This document shows, one piece after another, positions 33,404 through 42,142 of a stretch of 64,000 nucleotides of DNA. This stretch comes from Mycolicibacterium malmesburyense (GTDB lineage Bacteria; Actinomycetota; Actinomycetes; Mycobacteriales; Mycobacteriaceae): contig NZ_CVTB01000066.1 in the NCBI RefSeq assembly GCF_001050015.1, positions 26,281 to 90,280 of the forward strand, in the 5' to 3' direction. The stretch's first letter is position 1. The number at the start of each line of letters is the position of its first letter. The notes beneath the pieces were generated by a model. The model was not told where the DNA came from. It searched no databases and worked only from the letters and a program-made list of their open reading frames with translations. The position numbers were made by a program, and so were the translations under genes.

Positions 33404-34008
33404 ACCTGGTCCTCTTTCGGGAATCCGCCGCCCGCCGTGGCGATGTGCACGTGGTCGTAATGGTTGGCGGTGTCTCCGCCGCGATCCGACATGACCTTCT
33501 TCGAGCCGTTGGCTCGGTAAATGGTCTGCCGCCAGATGGCGTGCTCGAGGCCGAAGCGCTCCGCATTCGCCAAGACGTAGGCGACAACTTTGTCCCCGAG
33601 CTCCTGACCCGCCGCCGAGCGGGGATCGGGGATCATCACGTCGATCGCCAACCCGTGCGGATGCCATTTCAGGGAATCGGAGCGCACGCCGCCGATGGTG
33701 AGGATCTCGGGAAACTCCGCACTGACGGCACGCGCCGCCAAGATGGTGTCGACCTGCAGTCCGTTTTCCGGCGCCCGGCCGCGCGGCAATACGGGCGGAG
33801 GAGGAGGCGGGACAGGCGGTCGCGCGGCCATCAGGTTCACCGCCGGTGACGGCGGTTTCGGCATCGCCGCAACATCGCGAGCCTCAGCGTTACGAACCTG
33901 CGGATAACTGTCTGCGCCGACGCCGAACAACGCGGCCGCCGCAATGGCGCCCGCGACTACCGCCAACCGCGGCCACCGCCGCATCTCGGCAAGAGAGTGC
34001 CTTCCCAT
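33391..34008 (-). CDS. Exported M15-like (D-Ala-D-Ala carboxypeptidase fold) protein
   Basis: The product is 205 residues. The N-terminus is a signal peptide or membrane anchor (RRWPRLAVVAGAIAAAALFGVG, about 11-32). It is followed by a Pro-rich linker (about 50-80) and a domain with SLKWHPHGLAIDVMIPD and, near the end, ANHYDHVHIA. The His...Asp and His pattern is the zinc site of M15/VanY-like peptidases. It probably acts on peptidoglycan outside the membrane. Similar small exported proteins occur throughout mycobacteria. Activity is not certain because the catalytic Glu is not clear. Confidence 0.7.
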   Translation of the reverse strand: MGRHSLAEMRRWPRLAVVAGAIAAAALFGVGADSYPQVRNAEARDVAAMPKPPSPAVNLMAARPPVPPPPPPVLPRGRAPENGLQVDTILAARAVSAEFPEILTIGGVRSDSLKWHPHGLAIDVMIPDPRSAAGQELGDKVVAYVLANAERFGLEHAIWRQTIYRANGSKKVMSDRGGDTANHYDHVHIATAGGGFPKEDQVYLR

Positions 34009-34342
34009 CGCCGGCGGACGCTACCCACCACCCCTATGCGACCACTAATCGCCCGCGAGCCCGTCAGCATAGTGATCGGTATCCACCACTGAGCTGAAAA
34101 CTGCTCTACAGGATGCCCTTTATCCGCATTCCGATGGATTCCAGCAAATAAATCGTGAATTTGCTCGTGGCCTAGATCATGTACGGCACATAAATGTGAC
34201 GCACGCCGGACGGCCTTCTCGGCAGGCGATCGCACCCACGTATGACCGATCGTCAGGCATCTCAAACACGACGACTACTACGGAGATCGTTCGCCTCGAA
34301 AATGCTCAGGGTCGAGGCTCGTCCGCGGGTCCGACGGTATCG
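34009..34342. other. Intergenic stretch, no feature seen
   Basis: About 330 bases separate two minus-strand genes. Frames are short and biased in composition. No hairpin with a T-run, repeat or small gene with a ribosome binding site was found. It probably contains the promoter of the M15-like gene. Confidence 0.45.
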
Positions 34343-34897
34343 CTAGGGCGCCGGCTTCCTTGCCACCAACCACGCTTCGCCGTCGCCTTCGCCCGAGGCG
34401 ATGACCTCAAGCTGAGCGTATGCCGTAGTCAACTCGCCCGGCTGCACCCGGAAGCGCCCTGGAGCGGCACCGACCACGCTCAAGGCTGAGATCGCCAGCA
34501 GCCCGCCTGGTGCCAACCGGTCGATGATGGGCCGGTCGAGTCGAGAATCGCGGAAGCGGTGACAGATGACGACGTCGACGGGCGGACCGTCCGGGAGGCC
34601 ATCGTCGAGATCAACGACGTCGAACCGACACCGCTCCCCCACGCCAGCGCGAGCCGCCAGCTCCCGTGCCTGATCGACGGCCGTCGCCGAGATGTCGAGA
34701 CCCCAGACGTCGAGTCCGCGACGCGCGAGCCAGACACTGGCGACGCCCGGCCCGCACGCCAGATCGAATGCCCTTCCCCGGGTGGGGAACTCGTCTTCAA
34801 AGGGAGCGAACACCGCAGGTATCTCGGCCGCGGAAACCTCGGGCGTCGCGCGGGTCCGGTAGCGCTCTTCCCAGCGGACGCGATCCTGCTCGCTCAC
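34343..34897 (-). CDS. Class I SAM-dependent methyltransferase
   Basis: The product is 184 residues. SAM motif I is AFDLACGPGVASVWLA (about 43-58), motif II is VWGLDIS with the acidic Asp that holds the ribose, then FDVVDLDDGLP and DVVICHRF. The small size and lack of extra domains fit a thiopurine/tellurite-type small-molecule methyltransferase. It is 90 bases downstream of the kinase gene on the same strand. Confidence 0.8.
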   Translation of the reverse strand: MSEQDRVRWEERYRTRATPEVSAAEIPAVFAPFEDEFPTRGRAFDLACGPGVASVWLARRGLDVWGLDISATAVDQARELAARAGVGERCRFDVVDLDDGLPDGPPVDVVICHRFRDSRLDRPIIDRLAPGGLLAISALSVVGAAPGRFRVQPGELTTAYAQLEVIASGEGDGEAWLVARKPAP

Positions 34898-34987
34898 GCA
34901 CCACAGCCTACGTAAGGTGTGACGTCTCCTACTCGAGTGGCTTCTTGAACAACTCGAAGCAACGAAATCCGCTGATGCTCAGAGCAA

Positions 34988-36328
34988 TCAAGCCGGGCCG
35001 TCGAGATTGCCCTTGCGGACATCCTCGCGGCACTGCGCCCGACTCTGACCCGTCTGACTGACGCAGACCTGCACCTGCTCCTCGATACCGGCGGGATACA
35101 CCTCGTCGGTCGGATGCGGAGTGGCCGTCGGACTCGGTACCGGGCCTTGGTAGATCGACCAGACCTCGTCGCCGGTCGCCGGCAAGCGCGAGCAGTACGC
35201 CTGCTGTCCGCTCGTTGTGGTTCCCGCCGCGCCGAGGGTGTCGCAGTCGGCGCCGATGAGCACGACCGGCACCGCCGGCCTCGATTCGGCCCTCTGCGTT
35301 GACTCGTCCCACTTCGCCACGGCCAAGCCGACCGCAGCCGCAACCCCGAGCAGCACCGCAACAGCGCCCGCTGCCAACAACACCCGCCCCGAACGCCGCG
35401 GTGCCCGAACGGCCTTCGCATGCTTGCTCTTCTTCTTCGCCGCCCGGGCGGGCCGCGTCGCGTCGGTGGCACCCAGCTCGTCCGCGACAGCCGACAACCC
35501 CTCCGCCATCGCCTCGGCGAATTCGGTGCACGTCTCGTATCGGTCGGCCGGCGACTTGGCCAACGCCCGCTCGAACGCCGGGCCCAACCCCGACAGCTCC
35601 GGGATACGCTCACCGATCGCCGGCGGCTGCGCCGTCAGGTGGTTACTGATCACCACGGCGGGGTTGTCGTGGGCGAACAACGGCTGGCCGGTGAGCAAGT
35701 GAAACGCCGTCGCCGCCAACGCATATTGGTCGGCGCCGCCATCGAGGGCCTGCCCCATCAGCTGCTCAGGTGCCGCATACGCCACCGTACCGACCGTCAT
35801 GTCAGTGGCGGTCAGACCCGAGGAGTCCTGCACCCAGCGCGCAATTCCGAAGTCCGCCAACAGGGCTCGGCTGTACTTCTGGCCGTCCTGCGCCAGCAGG
35901 ATGTTCGACGGCTTGACATCACGGTGCAGCAGCTCCCGCTGGTGCGCGTAATCCAGCGCATCGGCCACACCCGACACGATCCGCACCACGTCGTCCGGCG
36001 GCAGCCCCGCGCCCTTGCGCTCGCGCAGGACCTGGCCGGCATCGGTGCCCTCGACGTAGTCCATCGTGATCCACAGCTGACCATCGAACTCGCCGCGATC
36101 GTGCAGACCGACGATGTTCGGATGCCACAGACGCGCCACCATGTCGGCCTCACGGTTGAATCGCTCGCGGTACTCGCGATCGACCGTGAACTCCGCCGGC
36201 AAGATCTTCAACGCCTCGTGGCGCGGCAGTCGCGGATGCTGCACGAGGTAGACCTCACCCATGCCGCCTTTGCCCAGCGCTCGCACCACCGTGTACCCGG
36301 CGAAGCTGTCCCCCGCTTCTAATGCCAC
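34988..36328 (-). CDS. Transmembrane Ser/Thr protein kinase
   Basis: The product is 446 residues. The kinase domain (about 10-270) has the glycine loop GKGGMGEVY, the invariant Lys in EALKIL, the catalytic loop HRDVKPSN, DFGIARW and the APEQ segment. A basic juxtamembrane stretch (ARAAKKKSKHAKAVRAPRRS) precedes one membrane helix (about 313-338). The outer part is about 100 residues with four Cys (CDTLG, YCSRL, VQVCV, AQCRE). There are no PASTA repeats, so it is not PknB; it resembles the PknF/PknH-like group. The extracellular Cys domain may be the sensor. Confidence 0.9.
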   Translation of the reverse strand: MALEAGDSFAGYTVVRALGKGGMGEVYLVQHPRLPRHEALKILPAEFTVDREYRERFNREADMVARLWHPNIVGLHDRGEFDGQLWITMDYVEGTDAGQVLRERKGAGLPPDDVVRIVSGVADALDYAHQRELLHRDVKPSNILLAQDGQKYSRALLADFGIARWVQDSSGLTATDMTVGTVAYAAPEQLMGQALDGGADQYALAATAFHLLTGQPLFAHDNPAVVISNHLTAQPPAIGERIPELSGLGPAFERALAKSPADRYETCTEFAEAMAEGLSAVADELGATDATRPARAAKKKSKHAKAVRAPRRSGRVLLAAGAVAVLLGVAAAVGLAVAKWDESTQRAESRPAVPVVLIGADCDTLGAAGTTTSGQQAYCSRLPATGDEVWSIYQGPVPSPTATPHPTDEVYPAGIEEQVQVCVSQTGQSRAQCREDVRKGNLDGPA

Positions 36329-36478
36329 GGCTTCACACCCGACACGATGCCGGTATCGCCCCTACCCGCCATGGCAAGACTCTTGCACGGTCTGCCCTGA
36401 CCCGCTGTCGCGGGTTCGAACTCAACCACCTCAACTGAACCAGCAACCGGGCGTCGAGCAGCGCGTTAGGCTCCGGCC

Positions 36479-36940
36479 GTGGCCAACTACGTCACCGAGA
36501 TCGGCCTTGTGATCATCGGGGTCTTTCTGCTGTTCCGCGGGCTGCCCGGCCTGCTGCAACTGCTCGGTGCGCTCGGCTGGAAACGTGTCCCGGGAACCAT
36601 GTTGGGCTCCGGCGTCGCGGGTTATCAGACCCAGGCCGGCGGCGGACGCATGGGCGCCAATGTTCAGCGCTCCGTCGTCGGCTACCAGTACCAAGTCGGC
36701 GGTCAGAGCTTCGTCGGCCAGCGCGCCGCCTTCGGCACACCTCTCGGTTTCGGCATGGGCCTCGGCGGCATCGCCTCCGCGCAAGCCTCTCGATACACGC
36801 CGGGCCAAACCATCGACGTCTGGGTCGACCCCAACAACCCGATGAACTCGGTGCTGCGCCGCAGCGCTCCGTCGTCCGTGGTGATGACGGCGCTCGGTGT
36901 CGTCGCGTTGATCGCCGCTGCGATCTCATTGATGAGCTGA
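36479..36940 (+). CDS. DUF3592-type membrane protein
   Basis: The product is 153 residues with a GTG start. Membrane segments lie at both ends (IGLVIIGVFLLFRGLPGLLQLL about 8-30 and VVMTALGVVALIAAAISLM about 133-151). Between them is a domain with VVGYQYQVGGQSFVGQR and ASRYTPGQTIDVWVDPNNP, the pattern of DUF3592 proteins. Function of that family is unknown. The next gene starts two bases after its stop. Confidence 0.75.
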   Translation: MANYVTEIGLVIIGVFLLFRGLPGLLQLLGALGWKRVPGTMLGSGVAGYQTQAGGGRMGANVQRSVVGYQYQVGGQSFVGQRAAFGTPLGFGMGLGGIASAQASRYTPGQTIDVWVDPNNPMNSVLRRSAPSSVVMTALGVVALIAAAISLMS

Positions 36941-36941
36941 C

Positions 36942-37643
36942 GTGCTGGCCGACGACCGCTTCCCGCTCAGCCGTCGACGGCTCCTGCAATTGACCGGCCT
37001 TGCCGCCGCCGCCACCGCCTTGCCAATGCACACCGCGACGGCGAGCCCACCAGCGTCGACCGTCCTGTGCCGCGACGCCTGGGGCGCCCAACCGCCGCGC
37101 CCCGGCGGCGCCCGCCACACCCCCGTGCGCATGACGATCCACCACACCGCGGTGACCCTCGGCGACAACGCCAACGCACCCGCGCGTCTCCGCCAGCATC
37201 AGCACTACCACCAGGACACCCACGGCTGGATCGACATCGCCTACCACCTCAGCGTCGACCGCAACGGCAACATCTACGAACTGCGCAAGCCGGAGCTCGT
37301 CGGCGACACCGCCACCGACTACGACCCAACCGGCCACTTCCTCGTCGTCTGCGAAGGCAACTTCGACGAAGAACAGATCACCGAAGCGCAGCTCAACGGT
37401 GCGGCGCTCGCATTCGCCTGGGCCGCACAGCGATTCGGCATTCCGACCGACACCCTCGCCGGTCACCGCGACGCCAGCCACGACACCTCGTGTCCGGGCG
37501 CGAACCTCTACGCCCACGTCGTCGACGACGACCTCAAGAATCGCGTCGACGCCCTGCTGGCCGCCGGATCCGTCGACCTCCAAACCATCTGCGGCCCGCA
37601 GGCGGCGCAGGCGGTCGCCGACGTCGAGTCCGGCCTCCGCTGA
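36942..37643 (+). CDS. Exported N-acetylmuramoyl-L-alanine amidase (PGRP/amidase_2 type)
   Basis: The product is 233 residues from GTG 36942. The N-terminus has a Tat-like signal (SRRRLLQLTGLAAAATALP) ending in an Ala-rich cleavage region. The amidase fold follows: WGAQPP, then zinc ligand His in MTIHHTAVT, YHLSVDRNGNIYELR, VVCEGNFD, and GHRDASHDTSCPG with the second His and Cys. This enzyme cuts the lactyl-peptide bond of peptidoglycan. It is two bases after the DUF3592 gene, so they are likely one transcript. Confidence 0.88.
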   Translation: MLADDRFPLSRRRLLQLTGLAAAATALPMHTATASPPASTVLCRDAWGAQPPRPGGARHTPVRMTIHHTAVTLGDNANAPARLRQHQHYHQDTHGWIDIAYHLSVDRNGNIYELRKPELVGDTATDYDPTGHFLVVCEGNFDEEQITEAQLNGAALAFAWAAQRFGIPTDTLAGHRDASHDTSCPGANLYAHVVDDDLKNRVDALLAAGSVDLQTICGPQAAQAVADVESGLR

Positions 37644-37656
37644 GGGCGCCGAGACA

Positions 37657-38994
37657 TCAGGCGTCCCGCACCGCCAACACCGGCCACCGGTCGGGCACAC
37701 CCTTGAGTGGGTGGCTGCCCCTGTCGTCGAACACGATCCTCGACCCGAGCACCAACGGCGGAATCGCCCCCGACACCAGCACCTCGCCGGGCCCCGCGAG
37801 CCCCATGATCCGCGCCGCGATGTGCACCGCGATGCCGTGCACGTCGCCGTCGGTCATCTCGACCTCACCGGTGTGCAGGCCGGCGCGGATCGTCAACCCG
37901 AGATCGTCCAACGCGTCGCGGATCGCGCTCGCGCAGTGGATCGCCCGGGCCGGGCCATCGAACGTCGCCAAGGCGCCGTCCCCGGTGAACTTCACGATCG
38001 AGCCGCGCGCACCGGCGACGTGGCGCTCGACGATCCGGTCGTGTGCGGCGAGTGCCGTCGACCATGCCTCGTCGCCCAACTGCGCCGCGTGTTCGGTCGA
38101 CCCCACGATGTCGGTGAACAACACCGTCGACAGCACCCGGTTGGTCGGGACGGTGCAACGGCCGCCGGTGAGGAACGACTCGATCTCGTCGATGACGACG
38201 TCCGCGTCGCCCGCGAACCACACGTGGTCCTCACCGTCGAACTCGATCAACCGCGCATGCGGAATCCGTTCGGCGACGTATTGCACATGGCCGCTGCGCA
38301 CGTGGCGATCGCCGCGGCGGTGCATCACCAGCGTGGGCGCCTGAATGCTTTCCAACACCGGTCGAACGTCGGTGCGCACGAACAGATCGAAGATGTCGGC
38401 GAAGTACCCCGGACCGCCAACGAGCCGCTCACAGCGCCCCATCCACCGCCGTTTCGCCAGATCCGACGCCCAACTCGGCGTCAGGTGGACCGAAGTCCCT
38501 CGTCCGACGCTCTCCTCGCACCACCGGACGTAGTCGGTCAGGGTCGGCTCCGGCATTCCGAACGGCTGATCGGGCGTACGGGCGAAGTTCGCGAACGGGC
38601 TCCACAGCACCAGCGAGCGCACGCGGTGCGGATGGCTCGCCGCAAGCAGCATGACCGGCAACGCCGACTCCGCCATCGCAAAGATCGAGACCCGCTCGGC
38701 GCCAACGGTATCCAAGACGGCCAGCAGGCCGTCGACCCATGACTGCATCGCCGGGCGATCACAGATCGGCACCGCATCCGAGCTGCCGACCCCGAGCAGG
38801 TCGGTCAAGATCAGCCGACTGAACGACGACAGCCTCCGGAAGTGACCGGCCACAGTCGGCTCGTCCCACAACAGATCAATCGGGAAGGTGGCGGTGGGCA
38901 CCCACAGAAGTTCCGGCCCGCCGTCACCGACCACCTGGTAGGCGAGGTGAACGTCGCGGTCTCGGGCGTAGACGGTTTCCGGGCTGGCCGCCAT
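37657..38994 (-). CDS. Alpha/beta-hydrolase - class III adenylate/guanylate cyclase fusion
   Basis: The product is 445 residues. Residues about 15-275 are an alpha/beta-hydrolase-like sensor domain; the nucleophile elbow GxSxG is degenerate (FAMAESALP), so it may only bind a ligand. Residues about 285-440 are a class III cyclase: VLFTDIVGSTEHAAQLGDEAW with the first metal Asp, then KFTGDGALATFDGPARA with the second, and GEVEMTDGDVHGIAVHIAARI. Fusions of this kind are abundant in mycobacteria. Output is probably cAMP. Convergent with the amidase gene, 13 bases apart. Confidence 0.88.
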   Translation of the reverse strand: MAASPETVYARDRDVHLAYQVVGDGGPELLWVPTATFPIDLLWDEPTVAGHFRRLSSFSRLILTDLLGVGSSDAVPICDRPAMQSWVDGLLAVLDTVGAERVSIFAMAESALPVMLLAASHPHRVRSLVLWSPFANFARTPDQPFGMPEPTLTDYVRWCEESVGRGTSVHLTPSWASDLAKRRWMGRCERLVGGPGYFADIFDLFVRTDVRPVLESIQAPTLVMHRRGDRHVRSGHVQYVAERIPHARLIEFDGEDHVWFAGDADVVIDEIESFLTGGRCTVPTNRVLSTVLFTDIVGSTEHAAQLGDEAWSTALAAHDRIVERHVAGARGSIVKFTGDGALATFDGPARAIHCASAIRDALDDLGLTIRAGLHTGEVEMTDGDVHGIAVHIAARIMGLAGPGEVLVSGAIPPLVLGSRIVFDDRGSHPLKGVPDRWPVLAVRDA

Positions 38995-39362
38995 TCATTG
39001 AGCATGCCACCGCCGATCGGACGACGGAATTTTTCGCGCGGCCGCCGCTGAGTCCGGACCTTGCGTTACGCGTGTGACGTATGAGGCGCACTCGTCACTC
39101 AGCAAACTTTATGATAGGGAAATCCCTGATTCCTCGGCCGGGGTATCTCCGTACCGTTTCTATCAGACGGACCCCGAAACGGGCTGTTCGTCGACATTTC
39201 TACATGCAAGCACCAACGAACGGCCAGATGATGCCTACCCAGCACGCGCACGCTCGACCGCACTCAGCAACCGTCGCAGAGACCCGGTGTGGCCGCGGCG
39301 CTGCTGCGTACTCGGGAGCACTTCGGCATCACATCTCTATCCGCACGACCGAGAAGCAAGCC
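38995..39362. other. Divergent intergenic region with a shared sequence element
   Basis: About 370 bases lie between the divergent cyclase and DUF732 genes. They contain the repeated element described separately (39100-39133). A frame reading in from 39081 into the DUF732 gene is Arg/Thr-rich and looks non-coding. No other feature was seen. Confidence 0.5.
39100..39133. repeat. Intergenic element shared with 61474-61506 (copy 1)
   Basis: The core ATAGGGAAATCCCTGATTCC (39114-39133) is identical to 61487-61506, and both are preceded by CAGCAAACT. The core contains a small dyad, AGGGA-AA-TCCCT. TATGAT at 39110-39115 could be a -10 box. It lies 230 bases before the DUF732 start. Confidence 0.7.
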
Positions 39363-39665
39363 ATGAAGAAGTTCCTTGCCGGCCTCGCGCTGGCACTGCC
39401 TCTGAGCATCGCCACCATCGGCACCGCCGCCCCGGCTTCCGCCGACGAATTGAGCTACCTGAACGCCATGTCGCGGCTCGGCATCACACCCACCGACGGC
39501 AACTACGTCACGCTGCTTCGTTGGGGCTACGCGATATGCGCGGACAAGTCGATGTGGGTCCCGCTGGACACCACCGTCGAGAACGTGGTCTGGAATCCGA
39601 ACAACAACGTCACCTACACGCAAGCCCAGGCCGTGGTGATCGCCGCCAACACCTACCTCTGCTAG
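39363..39665 (+). CDS. Small secreted DUF732 protein
   Basis: The product is 100 residues from ATG 39363. A classical signal peptide, KKFLAGLALALPLSIATIGT ending in PASA/DELS, gives a mature protein of about 70 residues. The mature part (YLNAMSRLGITPTDGNYVTL, GYAICADKS, AQAVVIAANTYLC) has two Cys spaced as in DUF732, a family found almost only in mycobacteria. Function is unknown; secreted to the cell envelope or medium. The next gene follows by 42 bases. Confidence 0.85.
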   Translation: MKKFLAGLALALPLSIATIGTAAPASADELSYLNAMSRLGITPTDGNYVTLLRWGYAICADKSMWVPLDTTVENVVWNPNNNVTYTQAQAVVIAANTYLC

Positions 39666-39707
39666 CCGCGAGGCACACGCTTCCTCCCCGCACCAAAGGA
39701 CACCACC

Positions 39708-40814
39708 ATGGTCTACCCCAACCCGTACTACGACCACCAGCAGCCCGCCATCCCGTACCCCGATGACTACGACGATCCAAAACCCCAGCGCAGCAAGCGA
39801 ACTCCGGCCATCACCGCCTCCCTTTCCGGCGGCATCGCCGTACTCGTGCTGGCGGTCGGCGTCTTGGTCGGCCTTCAGCTGAAAGACTCCGGGCCCACCG
39901 AGCCCGATTCGTCGAGCACGGCACCGACCGTCGTCGCAAGCCCCCCTAACTCGCCGGTACCGACTGTGCCCCGGGAGCCAGTGGGCCCTCCCCGACGACC
40001 GACCGACCCCACACGCCTGGACCGGTCGACCTACGACTCGCTGACCGCACGGGAATTCGCGCTCATGGCCAAGGATCCCGACGCGTGGGCGGGCCGAAAG
40101 GTCGTGGTGTACGGCGTGATCACGCAGTTCGATCCCGCCACGGGCGCGACGTCGTTCCGCGCGGACACCGCCTACGCGCCGATGACCAACGTCTACGACT
40201 ACGACCAGAACACCTTCGTCACGGCTCACGACGCGGACATGGTCGCCGACTTCGTCGAGAAGGACAGGGTGACGATGTACGCCGAGGTGCAGGGCGCCAT
40301 GACCTACGAGACTCAGATGGGCGGATCGATGACCGTTCCGTCGTTGACGGCCAACATCGTCGACAGCACCAGCCGCCCCGCCCCGCGGCCAGTGACCCCG
40401 ACATACCCGGCGCCGCAGCCCGACGCCGAAACCGCAAGCGGAAACCAACTGCGCGCGATCGCCGCGAGCGACAAGCCGATGGTGCTGGCGACTCTCGCCG
40501 ATACCTGGGTACCGCAATTGAGTTCCAAGCGGCTCGGATTGGTCGCCGAAGGTCGCACCTGGACTCACTCTGCGATCCTGGCCGAGCACCAACGACTCCG
40601 ACAGGCCTACCCGGGTGTTCGTCTCCTGTGGTCAGGGGACTGGTCAACGTTCTCGCATTCGAACTTCTGGGTGACGGTCGCGGGGTCTACGTTCCCCACC
40701 GCCGAGGGCGCCCTGGCGTGGTGTAGGAGCAACGGATTCGACCGTGACCACTGCTTCGCGAAGTTGGTCAGCACCACGCACGCCGTCGAGGGCAGCACGG
40801 ACTACAACAGGTAG
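39708..40814 (+). CDS. Membrane-anchored exported protein, unknown function
   Basis: The product is 368 residues with AAAGGA ahead of the ATG. A short Tyr/Pro-rich cytosolic part (NPYYDHQQPAIPYPDDYDD) precedes one membrane helix (SGGIAVLVLAVGVLVGLQL, about 41-59). Then comes a Ser/Thr/Pro linker. The first outer domain (about 100-215) has WAGRKVVVYGVITQFDP like an OB-type fold; a second (about 245-365) ends in CRSNGFDRDHCFAKLV with a Cys pair. I recognise no family with known role. It may be co-transcribed with the DUF732 gene. Confidence 0.7.
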   Translation: MVYPNPYYDHQQPAIPYPDDYDDPKPQRSKRTPAITASLSGGIAVLVLAVGVLVGLQLKDSGPTEPDSSSTAPTVVASPPNSPVPTVPREPVGPPRRPTDPTRLDRSTYDSLTAREFALMAKDPDAWAGRKVVVYGVITQFDPATGATSFRADTAYAPMTNVYDYDQNTFVTAHDADMVADFVEKDRVTMYAEVQGAMTYETQMGGSMTVPSLTANIVDSTSRPAPRPVTPTYPAPQPDAETASGNQLRAIAASDKPMVLATLADTWVPQLSSKRLGLVAEGRTWTHSAILAEHQRLRQAYPGVRLLWSGDWSTFSHSNFWVTVAGSTFPTAEGALAWCRSNGFDRDHCFAKLVSTTHAVEGSTDYNR

Positions 40815-40972
40815 CCGGACGTGCCGGCGCGAAAGTCGGCACACAGTCGATTCACAGGGAACCGCCATCCTCGGGATGAGTACCGGGCGGTTCGGCGGGG
40901 TACGCGACCTCACGGGACGGTCGCCCACCGCACGTCGCTACCGGTGTGCGACCGAACCTCCAAGGAGGAAGG

Positions 40973-40994
40973 AACCGACGGCCCGCCGTCGGTT
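40973..40994. promoter_or_regulatory. Hairpin between an unused Shine-Dalgarno-like run and the next start
   Basis: AACCGACGGC (40973-40982... arm) pairs with GCCGTCGGTT (arm ending 40994) around a CC loop. It is preceded by AAGGAGGAAGG at about 40962-40972 and followed by GGAAGAGG and the ATG at 41011. It could be an operator or an mRNA element that affects translation of the operon. Confidence 0.5.
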
Positions 40995-41010
40995 GGCGGA
41001 AGAGGTACCG

Positions 41011-41955
41011 ATGCCCGAAGTCGCGCAGCACCACGACGGATATCCGAAGTACCGCCGGATGGTCCGCTTCGATTGGTCGGAGACGCCGATCCACTGGGTC
41101 CCCGGCGATCCGTTCGCCACGCACATGATGAACGTCCTGCACCTGCTCCTGCCCGAGGGTGAACGGCACTTCATCAAGGCGGTCCTGGAGGCGTCGTCTC
41201 TGGTCGACGATCCCGAACTCGAGGCGTCGATCAAACCGTTCATCCAGCAGGAGTCCTGGCACGCCTGGGCGCACCAGGTGGTGCTCGACCACCTGGCCGA
41301 GCAGGGCATCGAGACGCAGCCCTACACCGACCGACTCGGCAGGACCTTGTCAGTCATGTTGGGCGACCCGCCGAAGTTCTTCCCGCCACCGTTGAAGCGG
41401 TGGTGGCTCTACCGTCGGCTGGCCGATGTGGCGGCGCTGGAACACTTCACCGCGGTGCTGGGCCAGTGGGTGCTGCAGAACCGCGGGCTGGACTACGCGC
41501 GCACCGATCCCGTCATGCTCGATCTGCTCCGCTGGCACGGCGCCGAGGAGGTCGAGCACCGCTCGCTCGTCTTCGACGTGTACCAGCACGTCTGCGGCAA
41601 CTACTTCATCCGCGCGTTCTCGATGCTGATGACCGCCCCGCTGTTCGTCGGCTGGTGGATCGCCGGCGCGCGCTACCTCATGGCCAACGACCCGACCATC
41701 GACCAGAAATGGCGATTCCGGGACTGGCTGCGCGCGGCCCGCGAGTACAAGCTGCCGGGCCCGTGGAACTTTCTCGTGACGGTGCCGCTGCGATACATGC
41801 GCCCTAGCCATCACCCGAGCCACGAAGCCAACACGCAGATGGCCATCGACTACCTGGAGCACTCCCCGGCGGCGCGGGCCGCACGCGAACGTGCCGGTTC
41901 TCCCAGTCGACAGGCCACCACGGAGCAGGCGAAGGAAGGGGCTGGAGTGCGATGA
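41011..41955 (+). CDS. PF10118-type metal-dependent hydrolase / diiron-like protein
   Basis: The product is 314 residues from ATG 41011 (GGAAGAGG upstream). Helices carry regularly placed acidic and His residues: RHFIKAVLEAS, FIQQESWHAWAHQVVLDH, ALEHFTAVLGQW, and WHGAEEVEHRSLVFDVYQ. This ferritin-like pattern is that of the family annotated as predicted metal-dependent hydrolases. The next two genes encode a ferredoxin and a ferredoxin reductase (the first overlaps by 4 bases), which suggests that it takes electrons and works as an oxygenase or desaturase-like enzyme rather than a hydrolase. Substrate unknown. Confidence 0.75.
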   Translation: MPEVAQHHDGYPKYRRMVRFDWSETPIHWVPGDPFATHMMNVLHLLLPEGERHFIKAVLEASSLVDDPELEASIKPFIQQESWHAWAHQVVLDHLAEQGIETQPYTDRLGRTLSVMLGDPPKFFPPPLKRWWLYRRLADVAALEHFTAVLGQWVLQNRGLDYARTDPVMLDLLRWHGAEEVEHRSLVFDVYQHVCGNYFIRAFSMLMTAPLFVGWWIAGARYLMANDPTIDQKWRFRDWLRAAREYKLPGPWNFLVTVPLRYMRPSHHPSHEANTQMAIDYLEHSPAARAARERAGSPSRQATTEQAKEGAGVR

Positions 41956-42140
41956 AGGTCATTGTTGATCTCGACACCTGTGACGGCAACGGCGTGTGCA
42001 TGAGCATCTGCCGTGAAGTGTTCGACGTGCGCGAGGACGGTCTGCACGTGCTTCAAGACGCGCCCGGCGAGGAACTCCGCCAACAGTTGAAGGGTGCGGA
42101 GGTCTCCTGCCCCACCCGGGCGATCCTGGTGAAGGACTGA
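41952..42140 (+). CDS. 3Fe-4S-type ferredoxin
   Basis: The product is 62 residues with Cys10, Cys16, Cys20 and Cys53 (CDGNGVCMSIC and SCPTRAI). The second position of the usual CxxCxxC motif is Asn13, not Cys, as in mycobacterial 3Fe-4S ferredoxins that feed P450s. It is small, acidic and soluble. Start ATG 41952 overlaps the previous gene (ATGA) and the reductase follows after two bases, so the three form one operon. It should carry electrons between them. Confidence 0.9.
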   Translation: MKVIVDLDTCDGNGVCMSICREVFDVREDGLHVLQDAPGEELRQQLKGAEVSCPTRAILVKD

Positions 42141-42142
42141 CC

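Noticed and set aside
37067..38742. Two overlapping plus-strand frames of over 400 residues
   Set aside because: They run across the end of the amidase gene and into the antisense of the cyclase gene, with Arg/Pro/His-rich products; no single domain is readable.
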